From Caballeronia sp. SL2Y3 (GTDB lineage Bacteria > Pseudomonadota > Gammaproteobacteria > Burkholderiales > Burkholderiaceae), in assembly GCF_022879575.1 (NCBI RefSeq), contig NZ_CP084262.1:186001-250000 (forward strand): a DNA stretch of 64,000 nucleotides, read 5' to 3'. Positions within the stretch are counted from its first letter, which is position 1, and every line of letters starts with the position of its first letter. Below are positions 17,765 through 26,380 of the stretch, piece by piece. The position numbers were made by a program, and so were the translations under genes. Below the pieces are notes generated by a model. That model saw only the letters and a program-made list of their open reading frames with translations, had not been told where the DNA came from and made no database searches.

Positions 17765-19855
17765 TTACTGCGCTGCTACGGTGTTCGCAGAAACCGGCGG
17801 CGTACCCACGCGATAGCATGAAGGAATGGACTTCGCATCCGGACGCTGGTACACGAGCTTGTAGCCGTTTGTCCCACTGGCCCATGACGCCTTCGATGCG
17901 AAGGTCAGCACGGGACCCGCGCTGTTGCTCGAACTCGCCGTCCGCGTGATGACGAGCGGCGCGAGCACCGGATCGGCCTGCACCTTGTCGGCATCGATGA
18001 TACGGCGCACGTGCGAGAGGCTTGCCGCGTACCAGTCGGCTTTCATCGTCGCATTCTTGATGACGAAAGGGCGATACGCCGGTCCGGCATAGTGACTGTC
18101 GATGATCATCCAAGGGTCCGTGTCCGCCGATCCGCCTAGCTCGGATACCGGCACGGCCTTGCCATCGGGGGTCATCAGGTACGACGCGAGGTCAACGCCG
18201 AGACGCGATCCGACCTTGCCGAGCGTATCGAGGCCGAAGTGCGCCGGATCGCTCGCCCTGAGTTCGCTGTAATGCTTGCCGGTCCAGGTGATCACGTGCG
18301 AGACGTCGTAGCCGTCCGCCGTCGTGACCGTGCCGACGTCGGCCGAAACCGTCGCCTTCTGCGTGATATAGAGCAGGTCGCCCGGCTTGAGATAATCGAC
18401 CATGCTGGCGATGTTGCCCTGGTTGATGTCCAGCAACACGCCCGGCTCCTGCTGTCCCGAACTCACCAGCGGATCGTCGCCGGTGGAGCATGCCTGCGAA
18501 CCGATACCCGTTTCGAGGTTGTTCGTTGCCTGCGTCAGGCCGGCGAAGTTGTACACCCATGACGTGAAGTCGGAACAATCGACGCCTTCCCACTGAATCT
18601 CGTCGCTCTTCGTCAAACGCGCGAGGCTCTGCGATCCATCGGCGCGACGGTTCGCCGTGCAGGTCATCTTGGACGTGCTGCCACCGGAAGTACCGCCGGA
18701 AGAAAAGTTGCGGAACTTCCCGGGCGACGTCGGCGGCAGCCAGCCGGGAATGTGATGGTGGCAATAGTTGATGCCCTGATCGACCCAGTAGTTCTCCACG
18801 GCCATGACGAGCTCGCGCTGGAACGCGCCGACATCGCTGCCGCAGGCTGCGGCCGTGACCGGGCCGTAGCTCGCGGCGAACGGCCCCCACGTGCCGCCGT
18901 TGGCGAAGCTTTTCCAGTTCGCCACGGTGACGCCGTTTCCGAGCTGTGCCTGAACCTCGTTCTTTCGATTGGCGAAGAGCGTGCCGAGCTCGCTCAGGAG
19001 CTTGTCGCGATCCGTACACGCCGCGCTGCTGACGGACACCGAGGCCGCATGGCCCGGGATCACGTTCTTGAGCGCCGACAACGTCTTGATGCCGGACTTG
19101 TTGCGAGCGCCGCCGACGTAAGCGGCCGCGGCCGTGGTAATCGCGCAGTTGCCGCTGACCGGTGCGTCGAGCGAGCCGTCCGCATTGATGTTGCCCGCAC
19201 CCGCGTTGCATTGCGCGAGGGTGTCGCCGTTGCCCGCTTGCGCGACGATATTCTGCGTGCTGTCGACGACCGAAAGGCCGAGCGACGTGCGGCTTTGTGA
19301 TTCGGCGCCGAGCGCGAGGGCCATCTTCGCGCCGTCCGAAACATCCGTCGTGGCGCCGGTCGAGACGAACGTCGGCGCGGTCTCGCCCACGTCGATATCG
19401 CCCGCGAACGCGTTCACACGCGACATTGCCGACGCGATGTTGTCGGCCGTGAGGCCGCCCGCGGCGCGCGCGTCGGCGACGACGGCGTTCGAGTACATGG
19501 AGACCACCATCTGCGAGGGCGCGGTCAGATACACCGCGTCGAGTTCGCCGTTGAGTGTAGTCGTGACGCCCGTTGCTTCTTCCTCGTAAGAACCGCCGGT
19601 GACCCGGACGAACACCGGATAGTGCAGTGCCGATTTGAGCACGAAGGAGCCGTCGGCTGCGGTGGTCGTCGTCGTGACCGGCTTGTCGGACACGGTGCCG
19701 TCCGCCGCGAGCTCATGGACTTCGACCGTCGCGTGACTGAGCGGACCCATGTAGACACTGCCGGCGCTGGACGGCCCGGACCCGCCGCCGCACGCGACAA
19801 GGGCGGAGCATGAGAAGACGGCAAGCGCTGCGGTACTGATAAGGGTTGGCTTCAC
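17765..19855 (-). CDS. Lipoprotein with carboxypeptidase-regulatory-like domain and NlpC/P60-like domain
   Basis: Predicted envelope lipoprotein of about 696 residues. The GTG start at 19853-19855 places a lipoprotein signal at the N-terminus (ALVACGGG, lipobox VAC); an in-frame ATG at 19975 would add 40 residues before the signal and is less likely. After the anchor comes a beta-sandwich resembling the carboxypeptidase regulatory domain (ATVEVHELAADGTVSDKPV...TTTAADGSFVL). The C-terminal half has an NlpC/P60-type pattern: candidate catalytic Cys in EGVDCSDFTSWVYNFAG (near residue 427), YLKPGDLLYI, and His in YDVSHVITWTGKHY (near residue 519). This fits a peptidoglycan-cleaving or amidase function at the envelope. 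Several Cys residues suggest disulfides. The domain call is by motif; the substrate is unknown. Confidence 0.75.
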   Translation of the reverse strand: MKPTLISTAALAVFSCSALVACGGGSGPSSAGSVYMGPLSHATVEVHELAADGTVSDKPVTTTTTAADGSFVLKSALHYPVFVRVTGGSYEEEATGVTTTLNGELDAVYLTAPSQMVVSMYSNAVVADARAAGGLTADNIASAMSRVNAFAGDIDVGETAPTFVSTGATTDVSDGAKMALALGAESQSRTSLGLSVVDSTQNIVAQAGNGDTLAQCNAGAGNINADGSLDAPVSGNCAITTAAAAYVGGARNKSGIKTLSALKNVIPGHAASVSVSSAACTDRDKLLSELGTLFANRKNEVQAQLGNGVTVANWKSFANGGTWGPFAASYGPVTAAACGSDVGAFQRELVMAVENYWVDQGINYCHHHIPGWLPPTSPGKFRNFSSGGTSGGSTSKMTCTANRRADGSQSLARLTKSDEIQWEGVDCSDFTSWVYNFAGLTQATNNLETGIGSQACSTGDDPLVSSGQQEPGVLLDINQGNIASMVDYLKPGDLLYITQKATVSADVGTVTTADGYDVSHVITWTGKHYSELRASDPAHFGLDTLGKVGSRLGVDLASYLMTPDGKAVPVSELGGSADTDPWMIIDSHYAGPAYRPFVIKNATMKADWYAASLSHVRRIIDADKVQADPVLAPLVITRTASSSNSAGPVLTFASKASWASGTNGYKLVYQRPDAKSIPSCYRVGTPPVSANTVAAQ

Positions 19856-20073
19856 GATTTCAGAGCGATCATAAGTGGGTTGATTGAATGGCGATGCGCT
19901 CACGGTGCGCTCGCCAATTTCGTTTCCCTGATGAAGCGATCGCCTCTCCGATGCGCTTTTCAGTTTCCGAACCATGACGACCTTAACGGCGTGCGGATTA
20001 TCGACTTGAGGCTCGTGCGAACCGGTCCGGCACGATGTCGCTGGCGAAGGTGTAATTCTTTCCGGCGAACGCG

Positions 20074-21393
20074 TTACGGAAAGACTGCATCGGAGAACGC
20101 GTAATAGGCATTGCCCGACCCGCTGGAACCATCAGTCATCCGAACGAACACTTTGCGTCCGACGAAAAAGGGCATGCCCCAGACAAATGCGCGCGAGTCC
20201 TGGTTAGCGACCATGGCGACGTTTCTGAATGCGCCGTTGCCGCTGCGCACCAGACTGGCCGAATCGCCGACGCGGAACTTCGCGGTCGCATCCGTCGTTT
20301 GGCCCTTCAGCGTCGCGGAGAACTCTGCTTCGGGCGTTGCGCACCAGTGGGAGCCGCACTCGCGCGCTTCAGCCGGCGAAGTGGCGAAGTAATATTCTTC
20401 GGTGCCGGTATCGAAGTAGCTTGCGGAATAGGACTGCCCGTTCCAGACCGTGGTGAAGGTTCCATCCGGCGCGAGATCGACCACGTTGGTCACGTCGAGC
20501 GCATTGTTCGAGCGCGTTCCAATGCCGAGCGTAAGCGTTCCCGGCGTGGCGATGGCGCCTGACGCTGGAACGGGCTGGACGTCGAGCACGTAGCCATTGT
20601 TGTCGGAGGGAAGTGCCGCGATCGGATGAACAACACGGAAAGTCGCCGGCACCGGCTTCGCAATGGGCGTGCATCCATCCACGGTGCACTCGTAATATCG
20701 CGGTGTCCTGAGCGAAATGAAGCATGGGTCCTTGCAGTCATTCAGGGAGACCGCAGCGATGCCGAGTGTTCCGTTCGACGTCGGCTTGCCGCCATTCAAA
20801 CAGGAGTCGGGGCGTGGATGATCCGCATATGATGCGCTTGCTTCATCGACGATCTGGATCGGAACACTGGATGCCTGCATCGCAGCCAATCTGAGATCCA
20901 CGCGCGTGACGACTCCCCACGCAGCCGAGGACACGAAGCGATAGCATTCCGCCAGCGCATGAGCGTCGGGTCCTGCCGTCGCGGGGAAGAGTTCAGGATG
21001 CTTGAGCGCCGAGCGCTGCAATCTCAAGCCGACGGAGCCCGTGTCCACCATCACGTTATCCACCGTCTCGCACACGGACGTGCCGGGCACGCAGACTGTC
21101 ACGCTGATCAAGGCCCGGTTGATGTCGTAGTTCGGCGTCTGCACGCTCAACGGTATGACGTTGTCGGCAAGAGCGGTCGCAGCGTTGGACGAATTCGTCG
21201 CGACGATGGTCGGGCCGGGTCGACCGGTGGCGGCTGCCGCCGGACCCGATGCACCCGCAGCAGATGTCGCCCCCGTCGAGGAGGTCGCGTTGGCCGCCGC
21301 AGCGTTCTCGTTCGACGGCGTAGCCGAGCTTGCTCCGCACGATACGAGAAAGGGAAGCGCGAGAATAACGAGGGTGCCGAGGAAACGTCGCAT
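20074..21393 (-). CDS. DUF3443 family lipoprotein
   Basis: A 439-residue lipoprotein (signal ending LVSC) with a low-complexity Ala/Ser/Thr-rich spacer, then a DUF3443 domain. Visible landmarks are DNVMVDTGSVGLRL, resembling an aspartic-protease-type DTG loop, and a second SYFDTGTEEYYF. Many conserved cysteines (CVPGTSVCE, CKDPCF, CTVDGC) suggest a disulfide-rich extracytoplasmic protein. The two D-T-G motifs invite comparison with bilobal aspartic peptidases, but activity has not been established for this family as far as I know. The gene lies upstream of the NlpC/P60-like lipoprotein gene on the same strand with about 220 bp between them. Confidence 0.85.
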   Translation of the reverse strand: MRRFLGTLVILALPFLVSCGASSATPSNENAAAANATSSTGATSAAGASGPAAAATGRPGPTIVATNSSNAATALADNVIPLSVQTPNYDINRALISVTVCVPGTSVCETVDNVMVDTGSVGLRLQRSALKHPELFPATAGPDAHALAECYRFVSSAAWGVVTRVDLRLAAMQASSVPIQIVDEASASYADHPRPDSCLNGGKPTSNGTLGIAAVSLNDCKDPCFISLRTPRYYECTVDGCTPIAKPVPATFRVVHPIAALPSDNNGYVLDVQPVPASGAIATPGTLTLGIGTRSNNALDVTNVVDLAPDGTFTTVWNGQSYSASYFDTGTEEYYFATSPAEARECGSHWCATPEAEFSATLKGQTTDATAKFRVGDSASLVRSGNGAFRNVAMVANQDSRAFVWGMPFFVGRKVFVRMTDGSSGSGNAYYAFSDAVFP

Positions 21394-21621
21394 GTCTGTT
21401 CATGTCCGGAATGATGGCTGCGCCCCGGGCACGGACCGGGCGGTTCGTGCCGTCCGTGACATCGGTTGCAGTGCCGCGCATATCGTCGGAAGAACGTGCG
21501 CCGCTTCGATGCTTCGGGAGATTGTCCAAAGCCTTCCCGGTATAACGGCCGCGCGCACGGTGGCTTGAGCTGGTGCGCGAGGTGCCGCGCATCGCCAGGT
21601 CGCTTCGCGGCGCACCGGCGG

Positions 21622-22956
21622 TCAGGCATGGACAGGACGTTCTATCCTGGCGCCAAGTCGTGTCCTCACCAGGACGACGTGTTCCCGCAAGATATAGAGC
21701 GCATCGGCGTAGGCAAGCGGAAGCCGTATTGCGTCCAGCGACCGTTCGATGGAGACCAGTTCCGCAAGCAGCGCCTCGCGGCTGTGCTCAGCGGGCAGCG
21801 CGAGCGCCTTGCGCTCGACCGCCAGCAGACACCCGTAGAACCGGTAGATACGTGATCGGATCCGCCAGCGGTATAGCGCGGGAACGAGCCGAAGCGCCGG
21901 AACGATGAGCACCATGAGCGGCAGAAGCAGCAGCAGCGCGCGATCCGTCGCACTTGCGAGCCAGAAGGGCAGCGTGCGATACAGGTAGCTCTTTCCGGAA
22001 CGGTAGTAGCGAGTCGCCTCTTCGCTGATAGGAAAATCACGCGCGATCGGGTTCGGGAACTGTCCTGCACGCTGCATGATCGTCGATTTTCCATGGACTT
22101 CCTGTGCCGCCTCGATGAGCAGATCGGACAGCGCCGGATGCAGCCCCTTGCGCGCCACGAGTTCGACCGTCGGCGCGATGAGGTGCACCGTCTGCGACGG
22201 AACGCGCCGGCCGAGATCGAGTATGCCGGGCGGCAGGTCCACCTCGTCGAGATAAGAAAAGCGCCGCGTGTATGCGGGTGCTTCGGCGAAATCCATCAGG
22301 GAGATGCCCGGAACCTTGTACAGACGCAGCATCAGCGCGCGCGTGGCCGAATCTCCGCTCAGGATCACGGCATCGGCTTCGCCATCGACGAGCTGAGTGG
22401 CGGCCTGAAGCCCGTCGGTCGAGAGCAGGGTCGTGTCGGCGCCGGGCGTTACGCCGTTCGCCGCCAGCAGTCTGAGCGACAGCTCGCGCGTGCCGCTGCC
22501 TTCACGGCCGATGGCGATGCGCTTTCCGCTCAGTTGCGACAACGACGTCATGAGATTGCCGCGATAGAACACCAGCAACGGCACATAGGTCACGCTGCCG
22601 AGCGACATGAGTTCGGCCGCCTGCTGGTCCCGGGCGACGCCGCTCTGAACCAGCGCCACGTCGACTTGCTGGGCCGGATCGAGCAGACGTTCGAGGTTCT
22701 CGCGTGAACCGTCGGAAGGCACGACATTGAGCGTGATGCCGTAGCGCGCGAGAACTTTGGCGTATTGCTTGCCCATCCAGAACAGCGAACTGTCGGGCTG
22801 ACCGGTACTGATGGTGATGCTGCGCGGAACCGCCGGTCTCAACAACCAGCAGACGAGCATCATCGTGACGACGACCGACAAGATGCCAAGCGCGATCTTG
22901 CCCGGAAGGCTGTGCGCAATCGTTTTCCCGGAGCGCCATAGGTTGAGAGCACGCAT
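21622..22956 (-). CDS. TAXI-family TRAP-type solute-binding protein, membrane-anchored
   Basis: A 444-residue protein with an uncleaved N-terminal transmembrane helix (IALGILSVVVTMMLVCWLL), a periplasmic binding domain of the TAXI type (ITISTGQPDSSLFWMGKQYAKVL...VDVALVQSGV...GKRIAIGREGSGT) and, unusually, a second C-terminal transmembrane helix (ALLLLLPLMVLIVPALRLVPALY) followed by a cytoplasmic helical tail. Classical TAXI proteins are soluble binding proteins for TRAP transporters. No TRAP permease gene is present, so this double-anchored form may be a sensor or scaffold. ATG at 22954-22956 is preferred over the adjacent GTG. Confidence 0.85.
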   Translation of the reverse strand: MRALNLWRSGKTIAHSLPGKIALGILSVVVTMMLVCWLLRPAVPRSITISTGQPDSSLFWMGKQYAKVLARYGITLNVVPSDGSRENLERLLDPAQQVDVALVQSGVARDQQAAELMSLGSVTYVPLLVFYRGNLMTSLSQLSGKRIAIGREGSGTRELSLRLLAANGVTPGADTTLLSTDGLQAATQLVDGEADAVILSGDSATRALMLRLYKVPGISLMDFAEAPAYTRRFSYLDEVDLPPGILDLGRRVPSQTVHLIAPTVELVARKGLHPALSDLLIEAAQEVHGKSTIMQRAGQFPNPIARDFPISEEATRYYRSGKSYLYRTLPFWLASATDRALLLLLPLMVLIVPALRLVPALYRWRIRSRIYRFYGCLLAVERKALALPAEHSREALLAELVSIERSLDAIRLPLAYADALYILREHVVLVRTRLGARIERPVHA

Positions 22957-23484
22957 CACGTCACGTCTTGCGTCGGCCAGGTGGCGGACAGGCTGATGAT
23001 CTGGCTTCGGTGAGGATGTGGGCGATCATGGCGTCGGAACCGGTTCTCGGGTGGCTGTCACAACGACAGCGGTTCCCTCGTCTCCGAGGCGGCCATCTGG
23101 CATGACAAGTTCATCGGGAGAGCTTAAGGCACTCGTCGCCCCGGCGATGTGCCGAACAGGCGCGGAAAAGTGTCGTTGATTGCGCATTCTCCGGTCGCGG
23201 GCCGCCGCAGCGACCGCGCCGCAGGCGCCGAGGCGGTAGACGCAAACTGATCAGCGGAGCGGCGCAGGGCGCCTCAGGATCTGCGTGCAGCGCGCGCCAC
23301 CTGCCGGCAATACATCGATACAGCGAGAGCAGCAGCCGACGGCTCCCAATGCCTCGCTCCTCCGACATCCGTTCCCGAACGCCAGATTACAAAATCAGCG
23401 CTATCGCTCCACGAAGTTTTGCGACCGATCTCAAGTTTTGCGACCTCCCGCCGAAATACAGACATCTATCCGGCCACGTGGGAA
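22957..23484. other. Gene-free region between the TAXI gene and dgkA
   Basis: About 530 bp. It contains two neighbouring small stem-loops, GCTGTC/GACAGC (23054-23070) and CCTCG/CGAGG (23076-23089), and a 13-bp direct repeat at 23414-23445. No convincing gene was seen. Confidence 0.5.
23414..23445. repeat. Two 13-bp direct repeats with a 19-bp period
   Basis: AAGTTTTGCGACC occurs at 23414-23426 and 23433-23445. On the minus strand this is GGTCGCAAAACTT twice. Such short spaced repeats occur as multi-copy terminal repeats of IS21-like elements or as paired protein-binding sites; neither is proven. Confidence 0.6.
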
Positions 23485-23925
23485 TCACAGATGGGTCCTT
23501 ATCCATCGCCACACCGCCGGACCGCAGATCAGAGCCCAGGTCATCGCGCTGATTGCGATTGACAACGTGACCGCCGCGCTGCCGCAGTCTTTCGCCCGCC
23601 CCGACAGCTCGTGCCGTTCGAGCGAGATGCGGTCGATCGCCGCCTCGATGCTCGAATTGATCAGCTCGACGAGCAGTACCAGCAGCACGGACGACGCGAG
23701 CAGCACGCGCTCCGTGGTGGCGACAGGAACGAGAAACGCAATGGGCAGCAGCACGATGGCCACGCACACTTCCTGACGGAAGGCGCTTTCCTCGCGCCAG
23801 GTGACGGCAATGCCGTCCCACGAATGACGCAGCGCGAACAGCCCGCGCAGCAGCCCGCGGCGTTTGACGATGGCGCCTTCGCTGGCGGATGACGACGAGT
23901 GGGTGGAAGAAGTTGGCCGGACCAT
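23485..23925 (-). CDS. dgkA: Diacylglycerol kinase (prokaryotic DgkA type)
   Basis: Small inner-membrane enzyme that phosphorylates diacylglycerol to phosphatidic acid, recycling lipid released during osmoregulated glucan or similar synthesis. Key motifs are present: W-x-EESAFRQE, and VELINSSIEAAIDRISLERHELSGRAKDCGSAAV, with three hydrophobic helices. From the preferred start (ATG 23923-23925) the protein has 146 residues, somewhat longer than E. coli DgkA owing to a Ser-rich N-terminal tail. It is divergent from bcsB with 220 bp between. Confidence 0.9.
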   Translation of the reverse strand: MVRPTSSTHSSSSASEGAIVKRRGLLRGLFALRHSWDGIAVTWREESAFRQEVCVAIVLLPIAFLVPVATTERVLLASSVLLVLLVELINSSIEAAIDRISLERHELSGRAKDCGSAAVTLSIAISAMTWALICGPAVWRWIRTHL

Positions 23926-24145
23926 GACGCGACGTGGCGGTTGTTTGTTCGAAGGATGTTTCAAGGATGCCCGAGTTGAACCGAACTGTCCGACATTATG
24001 CGTTTGTTTCGCCCGCTCTTTCGCAGCACCGGCGAGGAAATCCATTCACGACGCCTCGCGCGGCCGCCATCGCGCCCGCACCCGTCGCCACGACGCCGAA
24101 CAACGGCCGCGCGGCGCGCGCCCGAGACATCTTCCCGATTTGCCG

Positions 24146-26377
24146 ATGAAATCCGTTGTCCGCTTATGCCTGTCGCTGGCGCTGGCCGCCTGCGCGCTCG
24201 ATGCCGCTGCCATTGCTCCCGCGCCCGTCGCGAGCGCCAGTGAAAACGTCGGCGCCACGACCGCCCACATCCCGTTCTCCGCTCTCGGCGCGTGGCAGGC
24301 GCTGCAGTTGCGCGGCATCGAAGACGCGCGCTCGGTATCGCTCGGCGTGCGGCTCGATCGCGTCGTGACGGGCGCGCATCTGCGGCTGCGCTACACCTAT
24401 TCGCCGGCGCTGGTGTTCCCGCTGTCGCACGTGAAGGTGTCGGTCAACAACGAAGTCATTGCCACAGTGCCGTTCGACAAGGAGCACGCCGGGTCGATGG
24501 TCACACAGGACATCCCGCTCGATCCGCGCCTTTTCACGGATTACAACCAGTTCGGGCTGCGCTTCATCGGCCATTACACGATCGACCACTGCGAAGATCC
24601 GGCCAACACGGCGCTCTGGGTCGACGTGAGCCCGACGAGCCAATTCGTGCTCGATACCGCGCCGATCAAGCTGCCGAACGACCTCGCATTGCTGCCCGCG
24701 CCGTTTTTCGATGCCCGCGATGTCAGTCGCCTCACGCTGCCGTTCGTGCTGCCCGCGTCCGCCGACAGCGCGACGCTCAGAAGCGCGGGCGTGCTCGCGT
24801 CGTGGTTCGGCGCGCTCGCCGATTACCGGCAGGCGCGCTTCCCGGCGCTGAACGCATTGCCCGCCAACGAACATGCGGTCGTCATCGGCACGCGCGATCG
24901 CTTGCCGGCGGGCGTCGAGTTGCCGCGCATCGACGGGCCGACCATTCTCGTCGCCGATAACCCGGCCTCCGCCGATCGCAAGCTGCTCGTCGTGACGGGC
25001 CGCAATGCAGCCGAAGTCGATGACGCCGTCTACGCCCTCGTGCTCGGCCGCGCGGCCATGTCCGGCGCGTCGGCGAAAGTGGCGCGCGTCGACATCGGCA
25101 AGCCGCGCGAGCCCTACGACGCGCCGCGCTGGATGCCGACGAATCGCCCGGTCAGCTTCAAGGAACTCGTCGGCGATGCGTCGCAACTGCAAGTGTCGGG
25201 AAGCACGCCCGACGCAATCCGCCTGAACCTGCGCGTGCCCGCCGACCTGTTCTCGTGGAACGCCGCAGGCGTGCCGCTGAACTTGAAGTATCGCTATACG
25301 GCGCCGACGGTGCAGAACAACTCGTCGCTGGCCGTGGATATCAACGATCAGCTCGTCAAGTCGTTCCGCCTGCCCGTCGCCAAAGCCGACGACAGCGAGG
25401 GCCGCATCCAGTTGCCGCTGATGTCCGGCGCGAACAGCGGCGCGGCGAACGCGCTCGACATTCCGGCGTTCCGCGTCGGCAGCTCGAACCAGCTGCAACT
25501 GCGATTCGCCCTCGATTCGCAGAAGACGGGCCTCTGCGCGAGCGTGGCGACCAATCCGGCGCGCGCGGCAGTCGATCCGGATTCGACCATCGACTTTTCC
25601 GGCTTCGTGCATTACGCGCGCATGCCGAATCTCGCGTACTTCGCCAACAGCGGCTTCCCGTTCACGCGATACGCGGATCTCTCGCAGACGGCCATCGTGA
25701 TTCCCGACCGTCCATCGCCCGCCGAACTCGAAGCCATGCTCACGATGCTCGGCCACATGGGCCAGTGGACCGGCTTGCCGAGCCTGCGGGTGACGATCGC
25801 GCGTCCCGGCGACCTGCCCGGCGTCGCGCAAAAGGATCTGCTCGTGATCGGCGGCGCGCCGTCGTCGCCGGTGCTCGCGCGCTGGCGCGATGCGCTGCCG
25901 CTCTCCATCGCCGATTCCGCGCCGAAGAACGACGGCGTCACGCGGGCGTCGTTCTCGGTCCGGGAGCAGTGGCGTGACGGCAAGCGTGTGACGAACGGCG
26001 GCGCGTCGCTCGATCAGAGCGGACCGCTCGCCGCGCTCATGGGCTTCCAGTTGCCGGGCGAAAAAGGGCGCAGCGTGATCGCGCTGGCCGCGACCGAACA
26101 GGGCCGTCTCGACGATCTGCTGGACGTATTCGAACGTTCCGAGCGCATCACGCAGGTGCAGGGCGACGTGTCGCTCGTGCGGCGCGGCGGCGTCGATAGC
26201 ATGCGCGTGGGCGACACCTATGTCGTCGGCTATGTGCCCTGGTACGCGAAGCTATGGAGCCACGCAGTCGGGCATCCGGTGCTGCTCGGCCTTCTCGGTG
26301 CGGTCTCGGGCCTGCTGCTCGCCGTCGCCGCGTTCGCCGCGCTGCAGGAACTGGCCTCCCGCCGCAAGGGACTTTGA
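24146..26377 (+). CDS. bcsB: Cellulose synthase periplasmic subunit BcsB
   Basis: BcsB forms the periplasmic partner of the BcsA synthase and guides the glucan chain. This 743-residue protein has an N-terminal signal region (MKSVVRLCLSLALAACALDA), jelly-roll carbohydrate-binding-like repeats (LRLRYTYSPALVFPLSHVKVSVNNE, and again LNLKYRYTAPTVQNNSSLAVDINDQ), alternating flavodoxin-like regions, and a C-terminal membrane anchor (LLGLLGAVSGLLLAVAAFAAL), as in known BcsB. It is the first gene of the operon, contrary to the usual bcsA-bcsB order; its promoter should lie in 23926-24145, where no strong sigma-70 pair was seen. The start has no clear Shine-Dalgarno, but the signal peptide supports ATG 24146. 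bcsZ follows 3 bp later. Confidence 0.93.
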   Translation: MKSVVRLCLSLALAACALDAAAIAPAPVASASENVGATTAHIPFSALGAWQALQLRGIEDARSVSLGVRLDRVVTGAHLRLRYTYSPALVFPLSHVKVSVNNEVIATVPFDKEHAGSMVTQDIPLDPRLFTDYNQFGLRFIGHYTIDHCEDPANTALWVDVSPTSQFVLDTAPIKLPNDLALLPAPFFDARDVSRLTLPFVLPASADSATLRSAGVLASWFGALADYRQARFPALNALPANEHAVVIGTRDRLPAGVELPRIDGPTILVADNPASADRKLLVVTGRNAAEVDDAVYALVLGRAAMSGASAKVARVDIGKPREPYDAPRWMPTNRPVSFKELVGDASQLQVSGSTPDAIRLNLRVPADLFSWNAAGVPLNLKYRYTAPTVQNNSSLAVDINDQLVKSFRLPVAKADDSEGRIQLPLMSGANSGAANALDIPAFRVGSSNQLQLRFALDSQKTGLCASVATNPARAAVDPDSTIDFSGFVHYARMPNLAYFANSGFPFTRYADLSQTAIVIPDRPSPAELEAMLTMLGHMGQWTGLPSLRVTIARPGDLPGVAQKDLLVIGGAPSSPVLARWRDALPLSIADSAPKNDGVTRASFSVREQWRDGKRVTNGGASLDQSGPLAALMGFQLPGEKGRSVIALAATEQGRLDDLLDVFERSERITQVQGDVSLVRRGGVDSMRVGDTYVVGYVPWYAKLWSHAVGHPVLLGLLGAVSGLLLAVAAFAALQELASRRKGL

Positions 26378-26380
26378 GCG

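Noticed and set aside
16542..18113. 523-codon minus-strand frame across the adhesin 3' end
   Set aside because: Antisense to the GLUG repeats, with repetitive Arg/Ala content that simply mirrors them.
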